Source: a virus
Direction: 5' to 3' (one strand)
Length of the DNA: 31,760 nt
IMG/VR virus record: IMGVR_UViG_3300037245_003811
Coordinates: 1-31,760 of that record
Position numbers and translations under genes: made by a program. The notes beneath the pieces are model-generated. The model did not search any database. It was not told the origin of the DNA and saw nothing but the letters and a program-made list of their open reading frames with translations. Below are positions 8,000-14,866 of this stretch, in pieces (position 1 is the first letter of the stretch; each line of letters begins with the position of its first letter).

Positions 8000-8022
8000 A
8001 GCAGGATGATTTCCTGCTTTTC
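8000..8022 (+). terminator. Rho-independent terminator between portal operon and gp21
   Basis: Stem AGCAGGA (8000-8006) and TCCTGCT (8012-8018) with a 5-base loop, followed by a short T run. It sits 28 bases after the stop of the small acidic gene and upstream of the gp21 late promoter. Confidence 0.7.
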
Positions 8023-8084
8023 CTGTATGTACACTTTAGTTGCCAATCATGAATCTAATCTTTATCAGTTTTTTTCAATTTAAT

Positions 8085-8092
8085 TATAAATA
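8085..8092 (+). promoter_or_regulatory. Late promoter for gp21
   Basis: An exact TATAAATA 39 bases before the gp21 ATG, with ribosome site AAGGAG between. The 8023-8084 stretch upstream of it shows only a trivial 18-codon ORF and no other signal. Confidence 0.75.
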
Positions 8093-8123
8093 ATTAGAAA
8101 TTAGATAAGGAGATTCAAGAATC

Positions 8124-8762
8124 ATGAAATTAATTACTGAATATGTTGATTACAATGATTTAGAAATTATTACTGAATCTGATGGTGATGGCAAAAAAAC
8201 ATTAAAAATTAAAGGTCCATTTTTAGGTGCTGAAATAAAGAACCGAAATGGTCGTGTTTACCCTCGTGAGTTAATCGAAAGAGAAGTAGAGAGATATACT
8301 AAAGATAAAATAAACAAAGGAAGATCAATGGGTGAGTTAGACCACCCACCAGTTCCTCAGCTTAATTTAGATAGAGTAAGTCATCTAATAGAATCATTAA
8401 CGATGGATGGTAATCAAGCGATTGGAGTAGCTAAAATATTAGATACACCAATGGGTAATATTGCTAAATCATTAATAGAATCAGGCGTAAATCTTGGCAC
8501 AAGTTCTCGTGGCGTAGGAACGCTTAAAGGACACACTGTCAATTCTGATTTCAAACTAATCACGGTTGATATCGTTGGAGAACCAAGTTATCAACAAGCT
8601 TATGTTGAAGGTATTCTCGAAAATAAAGAATACATAATTCAAGGCAATAGCATAGTAGAAGTTGCTGTTAATAATTTCCAAAGAAGTTTAGATAGAAAGG
8701 GTTCTTCAATTATAAAAGAAGCCTTAGACGAATTTTTAACAGAATTACGAACAAATTTATAA
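8124..8762 (+). CDS. gp21: Prohead core protease gp21
   Basis: A 212-residue protein matching T4 gp21 in length and motifs. The core is FLGAEIKNRNGRVYPRELIE (34-52), then GELDHPP with catalytic His74, then GTSSRGVGTL with the catalytic serine most likely Ser127, the first of the pair. This serine protease is built into the prohead and cleaves scaffold, capsid and internal proteins after glutamate, then degrades itself. The N-terminus contains LITE (3-6) and IITES (15-19), and the C-terminus EFLTELR, all plausible self-cleavage sites. They agree with the FMTE/A site in gp23 of this phage. It has its own late promoter and precedes the small helical gene and scaffold gp22. Confidence 0.95.
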   Translation: MKLITEYVDYNDLEIITESDGDGKKTLKIKGPFLGAEIKNRNGRVYPRELIEREVERYTKDKINKGRSMGELDHPPVPQLNLDRVSHLIESLTMDGNQAIGVAKILDTPMGNIAKSLIESGVNLGTSSRGVGTLKGHTVNSDFKLITVDIVGEPSYQQAYVEGILENKEYIIQGNSIVEVAVNNFQRSLDRKGSSIIKEALDEFLTELRTNL

Positions 8763-8773
8763 AGGAGTACAAT

Positions 8774-9040
8774 ATGGATGTATTAGACGGTGCAAACCAT
8801 TTTCTTACTGATAGTTACAGTGGTTTAGATAAACAAAATGAAGAAGCTAAAGCAGAAAGACTTAAAGAATATTTAGCTGAAGAAGCAAAAACAATTGAAG
8901 CAGCAAAAAATCGTGTTGAAGCAGATACGAGTTTTATGGTAGAAACAGCATCAAATATTTTAGTAAAAGATGAAGGATCAATGTTAAAAAGATCTTCTCT
9001 TGAGGCTGGTATTTTTGGTGATGCTGATAAATATCTATAA
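8774..9040 (+). CDS. Small helical protein between gp21 and gp22
   Basis: An 88-residue protein with a long charged, coiled-coil-like stretch at about residues 19-50 (QNEEAKAERLKEYLAEEAKT and onward) and a less charged C-terminus (SLEAGIFGDADKYL). The ribosome site AAAGGAG lies 11 bases after gp21. T4 has no gene between 21 and 22. Its location within the prohead core module, small size and helical character make it a candidate extra core/scaffold component; SFMVET (around 53-58) is a possible protease site. Function is not recognised from sequence. Confidence 0.75.
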   Translation: MDVLDGANHFLTDSYSGLDKQNEEAKAERLKEYLAEEAKTIEAAKNRVEADTSFMVETASNILVKDEGSMLKRSSLEAGIFGDADKYL

Positions 9041-9063
9041 TAATATTTTTTCAAGAGCTTAAT

Positions 9064-9071
9064 TATAAATA
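9064..9071 (+). promoter_or_regulatory. Late promoter for gp22
   Basis: An exact TATAAATA 41 bases before the gp22 ATG, followed by a strong ribosome site TTAGGAGG. Confidence 0.78.
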
Positions 9072-9104
9072 TTCATATCTAAACAGAGATTTAGGAGGAT
9101 TAAA

Positions 9105-9947
9105 ATGAGTAAAATGGATAACATTTTAAAAAAATTACAAGATGTTTTATCAGAAGAAGATGTTAAATCTTTCCAAACAGACGTTTTAACTTTAATAGAA
9201 GAAAAAGTTTCAATTAAAGTAGACACTGAAAAAGAAAAGGTTGAACAACTTGCTGAAAAATATTGTGATATGAAAATTCAGGAAGGCATTAAGAAAATCG
9301 CTGAAAAGTTAATAATTGAATATGATGGAAAATTAGATCAATTAGAAACTACTTTAGTTGAAAAACTTGACAAATTTCTTGATCTAGAAATCACATCAAA
9401 AATTTCTAATGACACATTAAAACAAATAGCGGTTAATGAAACATATGGCCCTATCATAGACGGTATTCAATCATTATTTGAGCACCAACATGTAGCATTG
9501 GATAGTGATGGTTATGCATCATTAAGAAAGTATCAAGATAAAATTGGTGAATTACACGATCAATTAGCAGAATCTATAGCCGACAAAATTGAGTTAGAAG
9601 AATCTGTTGAAGTTGCAGCAACTAAACTATTAATTGCTAAACAAACTGATCATTTAACAGAAAGTGAAAAATCAAAAGTTTTCGAATTTTTTGATGGAAA
9701 ATCACTTACTGAAACTCAATCGAAGATTGAGAATTTTATCGAGTTGATAACAGATAAAGCAGAAGCTGTTACAATTAAAGAAAATTCTTCAACTAGTGTT
9801 ATTAGTGAAGGTGTAGCAGGTGCTATATCTGATGATAATTATATCGCTGAAGAACAAACTATAAATGTTAAAGATAAAGATAAAGAACTAGAAGAAGGTA
9901 TTAATAGTCAATATGACCTACTTAATGCTGCTAATAGATTTATCTAA
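9105..9947 (+). CDS. gp22: Prohead scaffolding core protein gp22
   Basis: A 280-residue protein, close to T4 gp22 in size, almost wholly charged and helical (LIEEKVSIKVDTEKEKVEQL and following heptad-like repeats). It fits the major scaffold that fills the prohead and is later destroyed. Several [L/I]-x-E sites fit gp21 cleavage: HLTES (183-187), SLTET (200-204), VISEG (232-236) and YIAEE (246-250). The end, NSQYDLLNAANRFI, looks like a conserved gp22-type terminus. It has its own late promoter and a very strong Shine-Dalgarno, in line with high expression, and lies directly before gp23. Confidence 0.88.
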   Translation: MSKMDNILKKLQDVLSEEDVKSFQTDVLTLIEEKVSIKVDTEKEKVEQLAEKYCDMKIQEGIKKIAEKLIIEYDGKLDQLETTLVEKLDKFLDLEITSKISNDTLKQIAVNETYGPIIDGIQSLFEHQHVALDSDGYASLRKYQDKIGELHDQLAESIADKIELEESVEVAATKLLIAKQTDHLTESEKSKVFEFFDGKSLTETQSKIENFIELITDKAEAVTIKENSSTSVISEGVAGAISDDNYIAEEQTINVKDKDKELEEGINSQYDLLNAANRFI

Positions 9948-9962
9948 AAAATTATTTAAAAA

Positions 9963-9970
9963 TATAAATA
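9963..9970 (+). promoter_or_regulatory. Late promoter for major capsid gene
   Basis: An exact TATAAATA 45 bases before the gp23 ATG. The ribosome site TTAGGAGGG that follows is the strongest in the window, as expected for the most abundant virion protein. Confidence 0.8.
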
Positions 9971-10007
9971 TTAACAAATGTTCTAATATTTTAGGAGGGT
10001 AATACGT

Positions 10008-11333
10008 ATGTATAATACACCTGATAAAGCAAAGCTAGTTCAAAAGTGGGAAAATGTTCCTGGTAAATTATCGATTGCCGATATAGAGGATAGAGATGTT
10101 AAAGAAAACATGGCTACCCTTCTTGAGAACCAACAACACAAAAATTTTAGTGACGGTAACGCCTTTAATTTTATGACTGAAGCGTCACAAGCTTCAAACA
10201 CAATAAGCACATCAACTCTTAACGATCCAAATGGTGGTCAATTCAGACCTATGACACTTGCTCTTGTTAGAAGAACTTTTCCAGTTCTATTCGCTAACAA
10301 AGTTGTAGGTGTTCAGGCTATGAGTACTCCTGTTGGACTTGCTTATGCATTGAGATTCTTATACAAAGATTATCCAGATAATGAAGCAGCATTTAACGAT
10401 GTAGCAAAATTCTCAGGTTTTACTGGTAATGAGCCTCAAGCAGCTGGTGGAGCAATCCCTGGCGTTCCTAACCCTAACGCAGTTCCTGGCCTTGATACTT
10501 CTGGTATTACATCAGCTATCGATACTGGTACAGGTGCACCTTCGGTTTCAGGTGAAGCTTTCCAATTTGGTGGAACTGGTACAGAAAAAATGCCAGAACT
10601 GTCATTCAGAGTTGACCAGACTTCAGTTGTAGCACAAACTAGAAAAATGGCAGCAAGCTTCTCTCTAGAATCAGCACAGGACATCAAAGCGATGCACGGT
10701 GTGGACATCGAAAGAGAAATGTTAAGCGTACTTCAGTATGAAATAATGGCTGAGCTTGACAGAGAGCTTCTACAAAGAATGAAAGTAGCTGCTGTAACTA
10801 TCTCTTATGGTGGAGAAGCTGTAACAAATATTGACGTTACTGCATCTAACCCACTTGATGGAAGATGGTCACAAGAAAGATATGCTGGAATTGTAACTTC
10901 TATTATCAAAAAAGCTAACGACATTGCGATCTCTACAAGACGTGGTGCTGGTAACTTTGTGATAGTATCTGGAAGAGTTGCAACTGCGCTTCAAGCTGCA
11001 GGGCCACAATTCTCTAGAAACACAGCTCTTGTTGATAATACTACTACTCTTGCAGAAGTAGGAACTATCAATGGAACTATCAAAGTTTACAGAGATTCTT
11101 ATGCTATTAATGACTACGCACTTATTGGTTATAAAGGACCAGGTATTAGTGACTCAGGAATTATCTTTAGTCCATATATTACTGGTGTAACCAACAGAAC
11201 TGTAGCGCAGGACGACTTTAGTCCAAGACTAGGAGTTATGTCTAGATATGGTGTTACTGATACCCTTTTAGGATCAGGAAGATACTATAGACTGATTAAC
11301 TACCAGAATCTTGCGACAATCGTTCCTGGTTAA
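10008..11333 (+). CDS. gp23: Major capsid protein gp23
   Basis: A 441-residue protein, about 80 shorter than T4 gp23. The N-terminal propeptide (1-58) ends with NFMTE followed by ASQAS, the expected gp21 cleavage point after Glu58, equivalent in place to the T4 site near residue 65. Conserved capsid stretches follow: FRPMTLALVRRTFPVLFANK (77-96), VGVQAMSTPVGLAYALRF, MPELSFRVDQTSVVAQTRKM, SFSLESAQDIKAMHGVDIE, and near the end SPYITGVTNRTVAQDDFSPR and LGVMSRYGVTDTLLGSGRYY. A G/P/A-rich segment at about 146-180 probably corresponds to a variable insertion. It is flanked by its own promoter and a strong terminator. No vertex gp24 paralogue is seen in the window. Confidence 0.97.
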   Translation: MYNTPDKAKLVQKWENVPGKLSIADIEDRDVKENMATLLENQQHKNFSDGNAFNFMTEASQASNTISTSTLNDPNGGQFRPMTLALVRRTFPVLFANKVVGVQAMSTPVGLAYALRFLYKDYPDNEAAFNDVAKFSGFTGNEPQAAGGAIPGVPNPNAVPGLDTSGITSAIDTGTGAPSVSGEAFQFGGTGTEKMPELSFRVDQTSVVAQTRKMAASFSLESAQDIKAMHGVDIEREMLSVLQYEIMAELDRELLQRMKVAAVTISYGGEAVTNIDVTASNPLDGRWSQERYAGIVTSIIKKANDIAISTRRGAGNFVIVSGRVATALQAAGPQFSRNTALVDNTTTLAEVGTINGTIKVYRDSYAINDYALIGYKGPGISDSGIIFSPYITGVTNRTVAQDDFSPRLGVMSRYGVTDTLLGSGRYYRLINYQNLATIVPG

Positions 11334-11360
11334 TAGTTAAAAAAGTAATGTGAAAAATAA

Positions 11361-11389
11361 AAGGCAGTGAATTAATCACTGCCTTTTTT
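11361..11389 (+). terminator. Strong terminator after gp23
   Basis: A perfect 10-bp stem AAGGCAGTGA / TCACTGCCTT (11361-11370, 11376-11385), loop ATTAA, then a T run to 11389. Confidence 0.92.
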
Positions 11390-11397
11390 GCGTTTTA

Positions 11398-11405
11398 TAT
11401 AAATA
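11398..11405 (+). promoter_or_regulatory. Late promoter for basic protein and gp14
   Basis: An exact TATAAATA 27 bases before the ATG at 11425 and 9 bases after the gp23 terminator, so the following genes form a new late unit. Confidence 0.75.
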
Positions 11406-11424
11406 ATTATAAAGTGGAGTAAGT

Positions 11425-11889
11425 ATGTCTTTTAGTTCTTTTTATTATGTTGAGGGAAAAGATGATGAGTTTGATGTTGTTGATGACGATCAAGTTTATA
11501 TTGACCAGAATTTCGATCTTGAAGTAGACGATGTTCTTAAAAAAGATCTTGATGGTGAAGACGATGAAGAAGATGATAAAGAAGATTTAACAGAAGCTAA
11601 AACATCTCGTCAAAAAAGACAATCTGCAAGATCAAAACGTAGTGCTATCAATAAAGCAACTAAAGGTCAGTTTTATAAATCTTCATTAAAGTCGAGAGCT
11701 AAATTTTTATCAAGATATGAATTTAAACAAGTTACTCCAACATCCGGTATCTTTCTACCAAGAAAAAAACCATTACCTCAGCTAAAAGTATATAGACGTT
11801 TAAGAAAAGCTTCTAAAGTTCTAAAAAAATTCAGTAGAATTAGAACTAAAGGGAAACAATCTAAAAGAAGAACTAAAGGTAAATTTTAA
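11425..11889 (+). CDS. Charge-split protein: acidic propeptide plus very basic body, candidate internal DNA-binding protein
   Basis: A 154-residue protein with two opposite halves. Residues 1-57 begin MSFSSFYYVE (like the capsid-targeting-type starts elsewhere in this window) and hold about 25 acidic residues, ending DKEDLTE. Residues 58-154 begin AKTSRQKRQSARSKRS and hold about 35 Lys/Arg and a single acidic residue, ending SKRRTKGKF. DLTE before Ala58 fits the gp21 cleavage pattern seen in gp23 (FMTE/A). This suggests that the acidic half targets and neutralises the protein in the prohead and is then cut off, leaving a DNA-binding protein inside the capsid. It has its own late promoter right after gp23. 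It is not obviously homologous to T4 IPI-III. The function is inference from charge and motif. Confidence 0.72.
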   Translation: MSFSSFYYVEGKDDEFDVVDDDQVYIDQNFDLEVDDVLKKDLDGEDDEEDDKEDLTEAKTSRQKRQSARSKRSAINKATKGQFYKSSLKSRAKFLSRYEFKQVTPTSGIFLPRKKPLPQLKVYRRLRKASKVLKKFSRIRTKGKQSKRRTKGKF

Positions 11890-11898
11890 GAGGTTATA

Positions 11899-12702
11899 AT
11901 GGAAGTGAGCGCAACTGAAGTAACTGGTGCTGTTGATGTAAATCAACCTGTTACAACTATTATTCCAAGTAGTATTTTTGCAAGTACTTGTTATACAAAG
12001 TCATATTTTCAACATCTGACAAGTCCATGTTATGATTATGAAAAAAAGATGATGAGCAATTTTGCTACAGAAGCATGGAATCAGCAAGGTGTTAAATTAA
12101 TATATTATAAAACAGATTATAATATTGATTATGATAAAATTTATGGTGAAGATAGAGATAGACATATAGAAAGATATTTTCCGCTTCAAGGTTATTTCAT
12201 ATTACCAGTTGAAGATGAATTAGTTTCATTATTTGGAATAGAAATTAAAGATGTTTATAAAATTTATGTGACCAAGCAACATTTTGAAGCTGCATCACAA
12301 CAAAGTAATGCGAGTTGTGATCGAACAGCATATGATCCTTTTGATCCACAAGTTGGTGATTTAATAAAAGGAAAATGGAATAACACTTATTATGAAATTA
12401 TAGAAACGAAAGATTCTGAAGGTGTTATGCTTGGAACTAAAATTGTTTGGACAATATTTGTTAAAATATACAGAGATAATCATCTTACAACTAATACATT
12501 TACTCCACCAATTAAATCAGTTGTCGATATACAAAAAGATATTGAAAGCGTTACAGATCTACCAATAGATATATTAGAAGTTAATGAAGATATAAACATT
12601 GAAAAAGTAGATATTTTGTTCAATACTTCTGCAGCCGGAGAAGAGCCATTGTCACCAGACCCAGATCCTCCGGTTAATGATGATCCTTTCGGTGATTGGT
12701 AA
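11899..12702 (+). CDS. gp14: Neck protein gp14
   Basis: A 267-residue protein, near T4 gp14 in length. Recognisable features in order are MSNFATEAWNQQGVKLIYYK (about 51-70), then DYDKIYGEDRDRHIERYFPL and FILPVEDELVSLFGIEIKD, matching the T4 gp14 layout of the conserved YGED stretch and a later segment on a protein operating with VGDLIKGKWNNTYYEI (about 153-168). The acidic/proline C-terminus ends NDDPFGDW, like the short DPF tail of T4 gp14. gp14 joins gp13 to close the filled head for tail attachment. The gene follows the basic protein by 9 bases. Its usual partner gene gp13 lies immediately downstream but on the opposite strand. Confidence 0.88.
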   Translation: MEVSATEVTGAVDVNQPVTTIIPSSIFASTCYTKSYFQHLTSPCYDYEKKMMSNFATEAWNQQGVKLIYYKTDYNIDYDKIYGEDRDRHIERYFPLQGYFILPVEDELVSLFGIEIKDVYKIYVTKQHFEAASQQSNASCDRTAYDPFDPQVGDLIKGKWNNTYYEIIETKDSEGVMLGTKIVWTIFVKIYRDNHLTTNTFTPPIKSVVDIQKDIESVTDLPIDILEVNEDINIEKVDILFNTSAAGEEPLSPDPDPPVNDDPFGDW

Positions 12703-12742
12703 CTGAAGTGTATTATAATCCATTTTAAGACCCCTGTAAGTA

Positions 12743-12780
12743 AAACTAAAGTAAAACTTGTTGTAGGATTACTTTAGTTT
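12743..12780. terminator. Bidirectional hairpin between convergent gp14 and gp13
   Basis: A perfect 12-bp inverted repeat AAACTAAAGTAA (12743-12754) / TTACTTTAGTTT (12769-12780) with a 14-base loop, lying between two converging genes. The stem is AT-rich and T runs are short on both sides, so termination may be incomplete. Confidence 0.6.
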
Positions 12781-12812
12781 GCATCAAGGCTTAGAGACTC
12801 TTGAAAGCACAA

Positions 12813-13589
12813 TTAAGCTATATAGAAATCTGGTGGTGTGCTTTCTGATAATATAGAATCTAATGCTTTATCTTCTTCAATAATTGCATCCTGATATAAA
12901 ACATCGCCATTAACGGTAGCTTGTCCAGGCATTGTAATAGAATATTTTTTAAGGTTAGTAGCCCATATCTTTTTTGATTTAGCAACTGCTAGTTGTCTTA
13001 TTAAGATATGATTATACAATTTATTACAATTTTCTCTACGCCATACACTTATTAATCCTACTCCATTTGATGATGGTGTAGGTGTAACAACCAATTCTTG
13101 TCTATTTTCTCTGTATTTACAAGAAAACAAAGCTCCGTAATAATTTTGGATATCATTGTGATACATGTAAGCTATCTGAGCACCTGCCATTCCCATGCCC
13201 TGACCGAGTGATGTAATAGAACCCCCTGATCCTCCACCTAAACCACCACCACCACCAACGCCATAAAAGTTAAAGCTATTATTTAGCATCATCCATTCTG
13301 CATTGAATAATAAAGAACCTGTAGTGGAAGCATTAAAGGTAAGGTCAAATGCATCTTCGATATCATCATCTAAAGTGTATGCCGATACACCTGCAGATAC
13401 AGTAAATGCCATATAGTCTTCATATAATGCTTCGCCATATAAGTATCGATATGCATAATCAATACTATCCTTAATAGAAATATCTATTTGATCATCTGAT
13501 AGTTCAAGACATATAACGGGAGCACCTAGAGATATTTTGATATATTCTCTGAACTCAGCTAATGTTGTGATTTTATTCGTACATGACAT
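12813..13589 (-). CDS. gp13: Neck protein gp13, inverted
   Basis: A 258-residue protein on the minus strand. The N-terminus carries the gp13 signature TLAEFREYIKISLGAPVICL then ELSDDQIDISIKDSIDYAYR; T4-like gp13 proteins share this EF.dY....LGAPv.....d..Q..d...da pattern. A glycine run (GVGGGGGLGGGSGGS, about 110-124) interrupts the middle. The C-terminal half has YYGALFSCKYRENRQELVVT and a long helical segment around LAVAKSKKIWATNLKKYSIT, as expected for gp13. It is the only clear minus-strand gene here, with ribosome site GAGG and its own reverse TATAAATA at 13628-13635, so it should be expressed late like its neighbours. gp13 binds gp14 in the neck. Confidence 0.87.
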   Translation of the reverse strand: MSCTNKITTLAEFREYIKISLGAPVICLELSDDQIDISIKDSIDYAYRYLYGEALYEDYMAFTVSAGVSAYTLDDDIEDAFDLTFNASTTGSLLFNAEWMMLNNSFNFYGVGGGGGLGGGSGGSITSLGQGMGMAGAQIAYMYHNDIQNYYGALFSCKYRENRQELVVTPTPSSNGVGLISVWRRENCNKLYNHILIRQLAVAKSKKIWATNLKKYSITMPGQATVNGDVLYQDAIIEEDKALDSILSESTPPDFYIA

Positions 13590-13610
13590 ATTGTAACCTC
13601 TATATATAAT
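13583..13610 (+). promoter_or_regulatory. Possible sigma70-type promoter for the HNH gene
   Basis: ATGACA (13583-13588), a 16-base spacer and TATAAT (13605-13610) resemble a host sigma70 promoter pointing at the HNH gene. No plus-strand TATAAATA is present in this gap. In an AT-rich genome a chance match is possible. Confidence 0.35.
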
Positions 13611-13627
13611 AATGAGCTATTTACAAA

Positions 13628-13635
13628 TATTTATA
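13628..13635 (-). promoter_or_regulatory. Reverse late promoter for inverted gp13
   Basis: TATTTATA on the plus strand is TATAAATA on the minus strand, 39 bases before the gp13 start, the same spacing as the plus-strand late promoters in this window. Confidence 0.75.
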
Positions 13636-13637
13636 CT

Positions 13638-13970
13638 TTGAATGTTATTATGAAAAAATTTAGATGCCATTATCCATGTTGTAACTATGAAACTAATGAG
13701 AAGAGTCACATAGATTATCATCATATAAAGCCTGTACACTTAGGTGGGAATAATAAACCATACAATTTAATATCATTATGTCCTACACATCATCGTTGTA
13801 TCTTCATAGAAACTGAAGTACATGGAATACATTCAATTAAAACTAAAGTATCTATTGAAATTAAGCAGATTTTAGAATCAACTAATGGTAGAGCAATGAT
13901 TTATAAAGACATGCAAGATGATAAAGAACGGGTGTATTACTTCCGTTCTAACACCATAATAGACTGGTAG
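13638..13970 (+). CDS. HNH endonuclease, probably free-standing homing type
   Basis: A 110-residue protein with a compact HNH nuclease fold: zinc-type cysteines in CHYPCC (10-15), HIDYHHIKPVHLGGNNKPYN (24-43) with the His-His catalytic pair at 28/29, and LISLCPTHHRC (46-56). The remaining 50 residues have no clear DNA-binding motif. A second ATG at 13650 is possible; neither start has a clear Shine-Dalgarno. Such small HNH genes are common as mobile homing endonucleases between genes of T4-like phages. It sits exactly between inverted gp13 and gp15, at a rearrangement boundary, which fits a mobile element. A packaging-associated HNH role is less likely because it is not next to terminase genes. 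Confidence 0.85.
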   Translation: MNVIMKKFRCHYPCCNYETNEKSHIDYHHIKPVHLGGNNKPYNLISLCPTHHRCIFIETEVHGIHSIKTKVSIEIKQILESTNGRAMIYKDMQDDKERVYYFRSNTIIDW

Positions 13971-13978
13971 TATAAATA
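13971..13978 (+). promoter_or_regulatory. Late promoter for gp15 operon
   Basis: An exact TATAAATA starting one base after the HNH stop codon and 37 bases before the gp15 ATG. It likely serves gp15, gp16, the small unknown and gp17. Confidence 0.78.
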
Positions 13979-14007
13979 ATTAGAAACACTGGTTAAAAAT
14001 AATACTT

Positions 14008-14865
14008 ATGAGTGGTAATCAATACTTTTATTTTAATACTATAAGAGCAATCACAGTTGCATTTTCTGATTTATTCAATAATATATATGTTGAAAGATTA
14101 GATGATAGTGGTGCTGTTGCTAAACATTTTAAACTGCCATTGACATTTGGACCGGTAAATAAATTTCAATACATTAGAACGGAACAAGAATCAGGTCAAA
14201 AGTATTATTTACAATTGCCACGATTAGCAATTTCTCTCGATGGTTTTAAGCATAACGCTGAAAGAACAGTAGGCGTGAATCAAATTCGTCAATTGTTTGA
14301 AACAAGTGCTGATTATAGATTAGCTGACCGAGTAATGACAAATATTCAACCGGCTCCTTATGATCTTACATATTCTCTACATGTATTCACTGAAACAATG
14401 GATGAATATAATCAAGTTTTTGAACAAGTCTTACCATTTTTCAATCCTGCTACTCATTTAAGACTTAAAGAGTTTGGATCATTAAATTTAGAAAGAGATA
14501 TAAAGGTAACTATTGGTGGAATAAACGTCGAATATGTTAATCCACAAGAAGAAGATGAAAAACGTCAAATTATTGGTACTATAGATTTTACTGTGCAAGC
14601 ATACATGTATAGACCATTAACTGATCATGCATTAATTAAAGAAATCATATCTACTTATAACGTCCAAGGTACTGATTACACAAGTGGTGCTGAAACAACC
14701 ATATATGAATTGTCAAATCAATATAAAACTTCTGGTTTCGCTGCAACATCAGCATTCCCAGAAACGTCAGCATATGACTTTTCTGCAGCATTTGAATATA
14801 TCGACCTAACTAATAATGAAACTTCAACCGGAGGTGCTTTTACAAGTGCTATAAGGGGAGAATAA
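14008..14865 (+). CDS. gp15: Tail sheath stabiliser/terminator gp15
   Basis: A 285-residue protein close to T4 gp15 in length and pattern: YFYFNTIRAITVAFSDLFNN (6-25, like YFYNSSFRRY..LMGDLFSN in T4), LPRLAISLDGFKHNAERTVG, PAPYDLTYSLHVFTETMDEY followed by VFEQVLPFFNP, then LERDIKVTIGGI and DFTVQAYMYRPL. gp15 caps the finished sheath and tube and joins the tail to the head neck. The C-terminal 60 residues are low-complexity S/T/A/E rich. It overlaps nothing; gp16 begins one base after its stop, so translation is probably coupled. Confidence 0.93.
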   Translation: MSGNQYFYFNTIRAITVAFSDLFNNIYVERLDDSGAVAKHFKLPLTFGPVNKFQYIRTEQESGQKYYLQLPRLAISLDGFKHNAERTVGVNQIRQLFETSADYRLADRVMTNIQPAPYDLTYSLHVFTETMDEYNQVFEQVLPFFNPATHLRLKEFGSLNLERDIKVTIGGINVEYVNPQEEDEKRQIIGTIDFTVQAYMYRPLTDHALIKEIISTYNVQGTDYTSGAETTIYELSNQYKTSGFAATSAFPETSAYDFSAAFEYIDLTNNETSTGGAFTSAIRGE

Positions 14866-14866
14866 T

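Noticed and set aside
8026-8082. 18-codon ORF in the gap before gp21
   Set aside because: Too short, no ribosome site, and the upstream part is a terminator.
9966-9991. Inverted repeat AAATATTA / TAATATTT before gp23, a possible 5' leader hairpin
   Set aside because: Its left arm overlaps the late promoter octamer, so it would lie at or before the transcription start and not be in the RNA.
4764-12780. Recurrent ACTTTAGTT motif (near 4764, 8032, 12771 and within genes)
   Set aside because: It appears often inside coding regions as Thr-Leu-Val codons. No fixed context or spacing supports a regulatory role.
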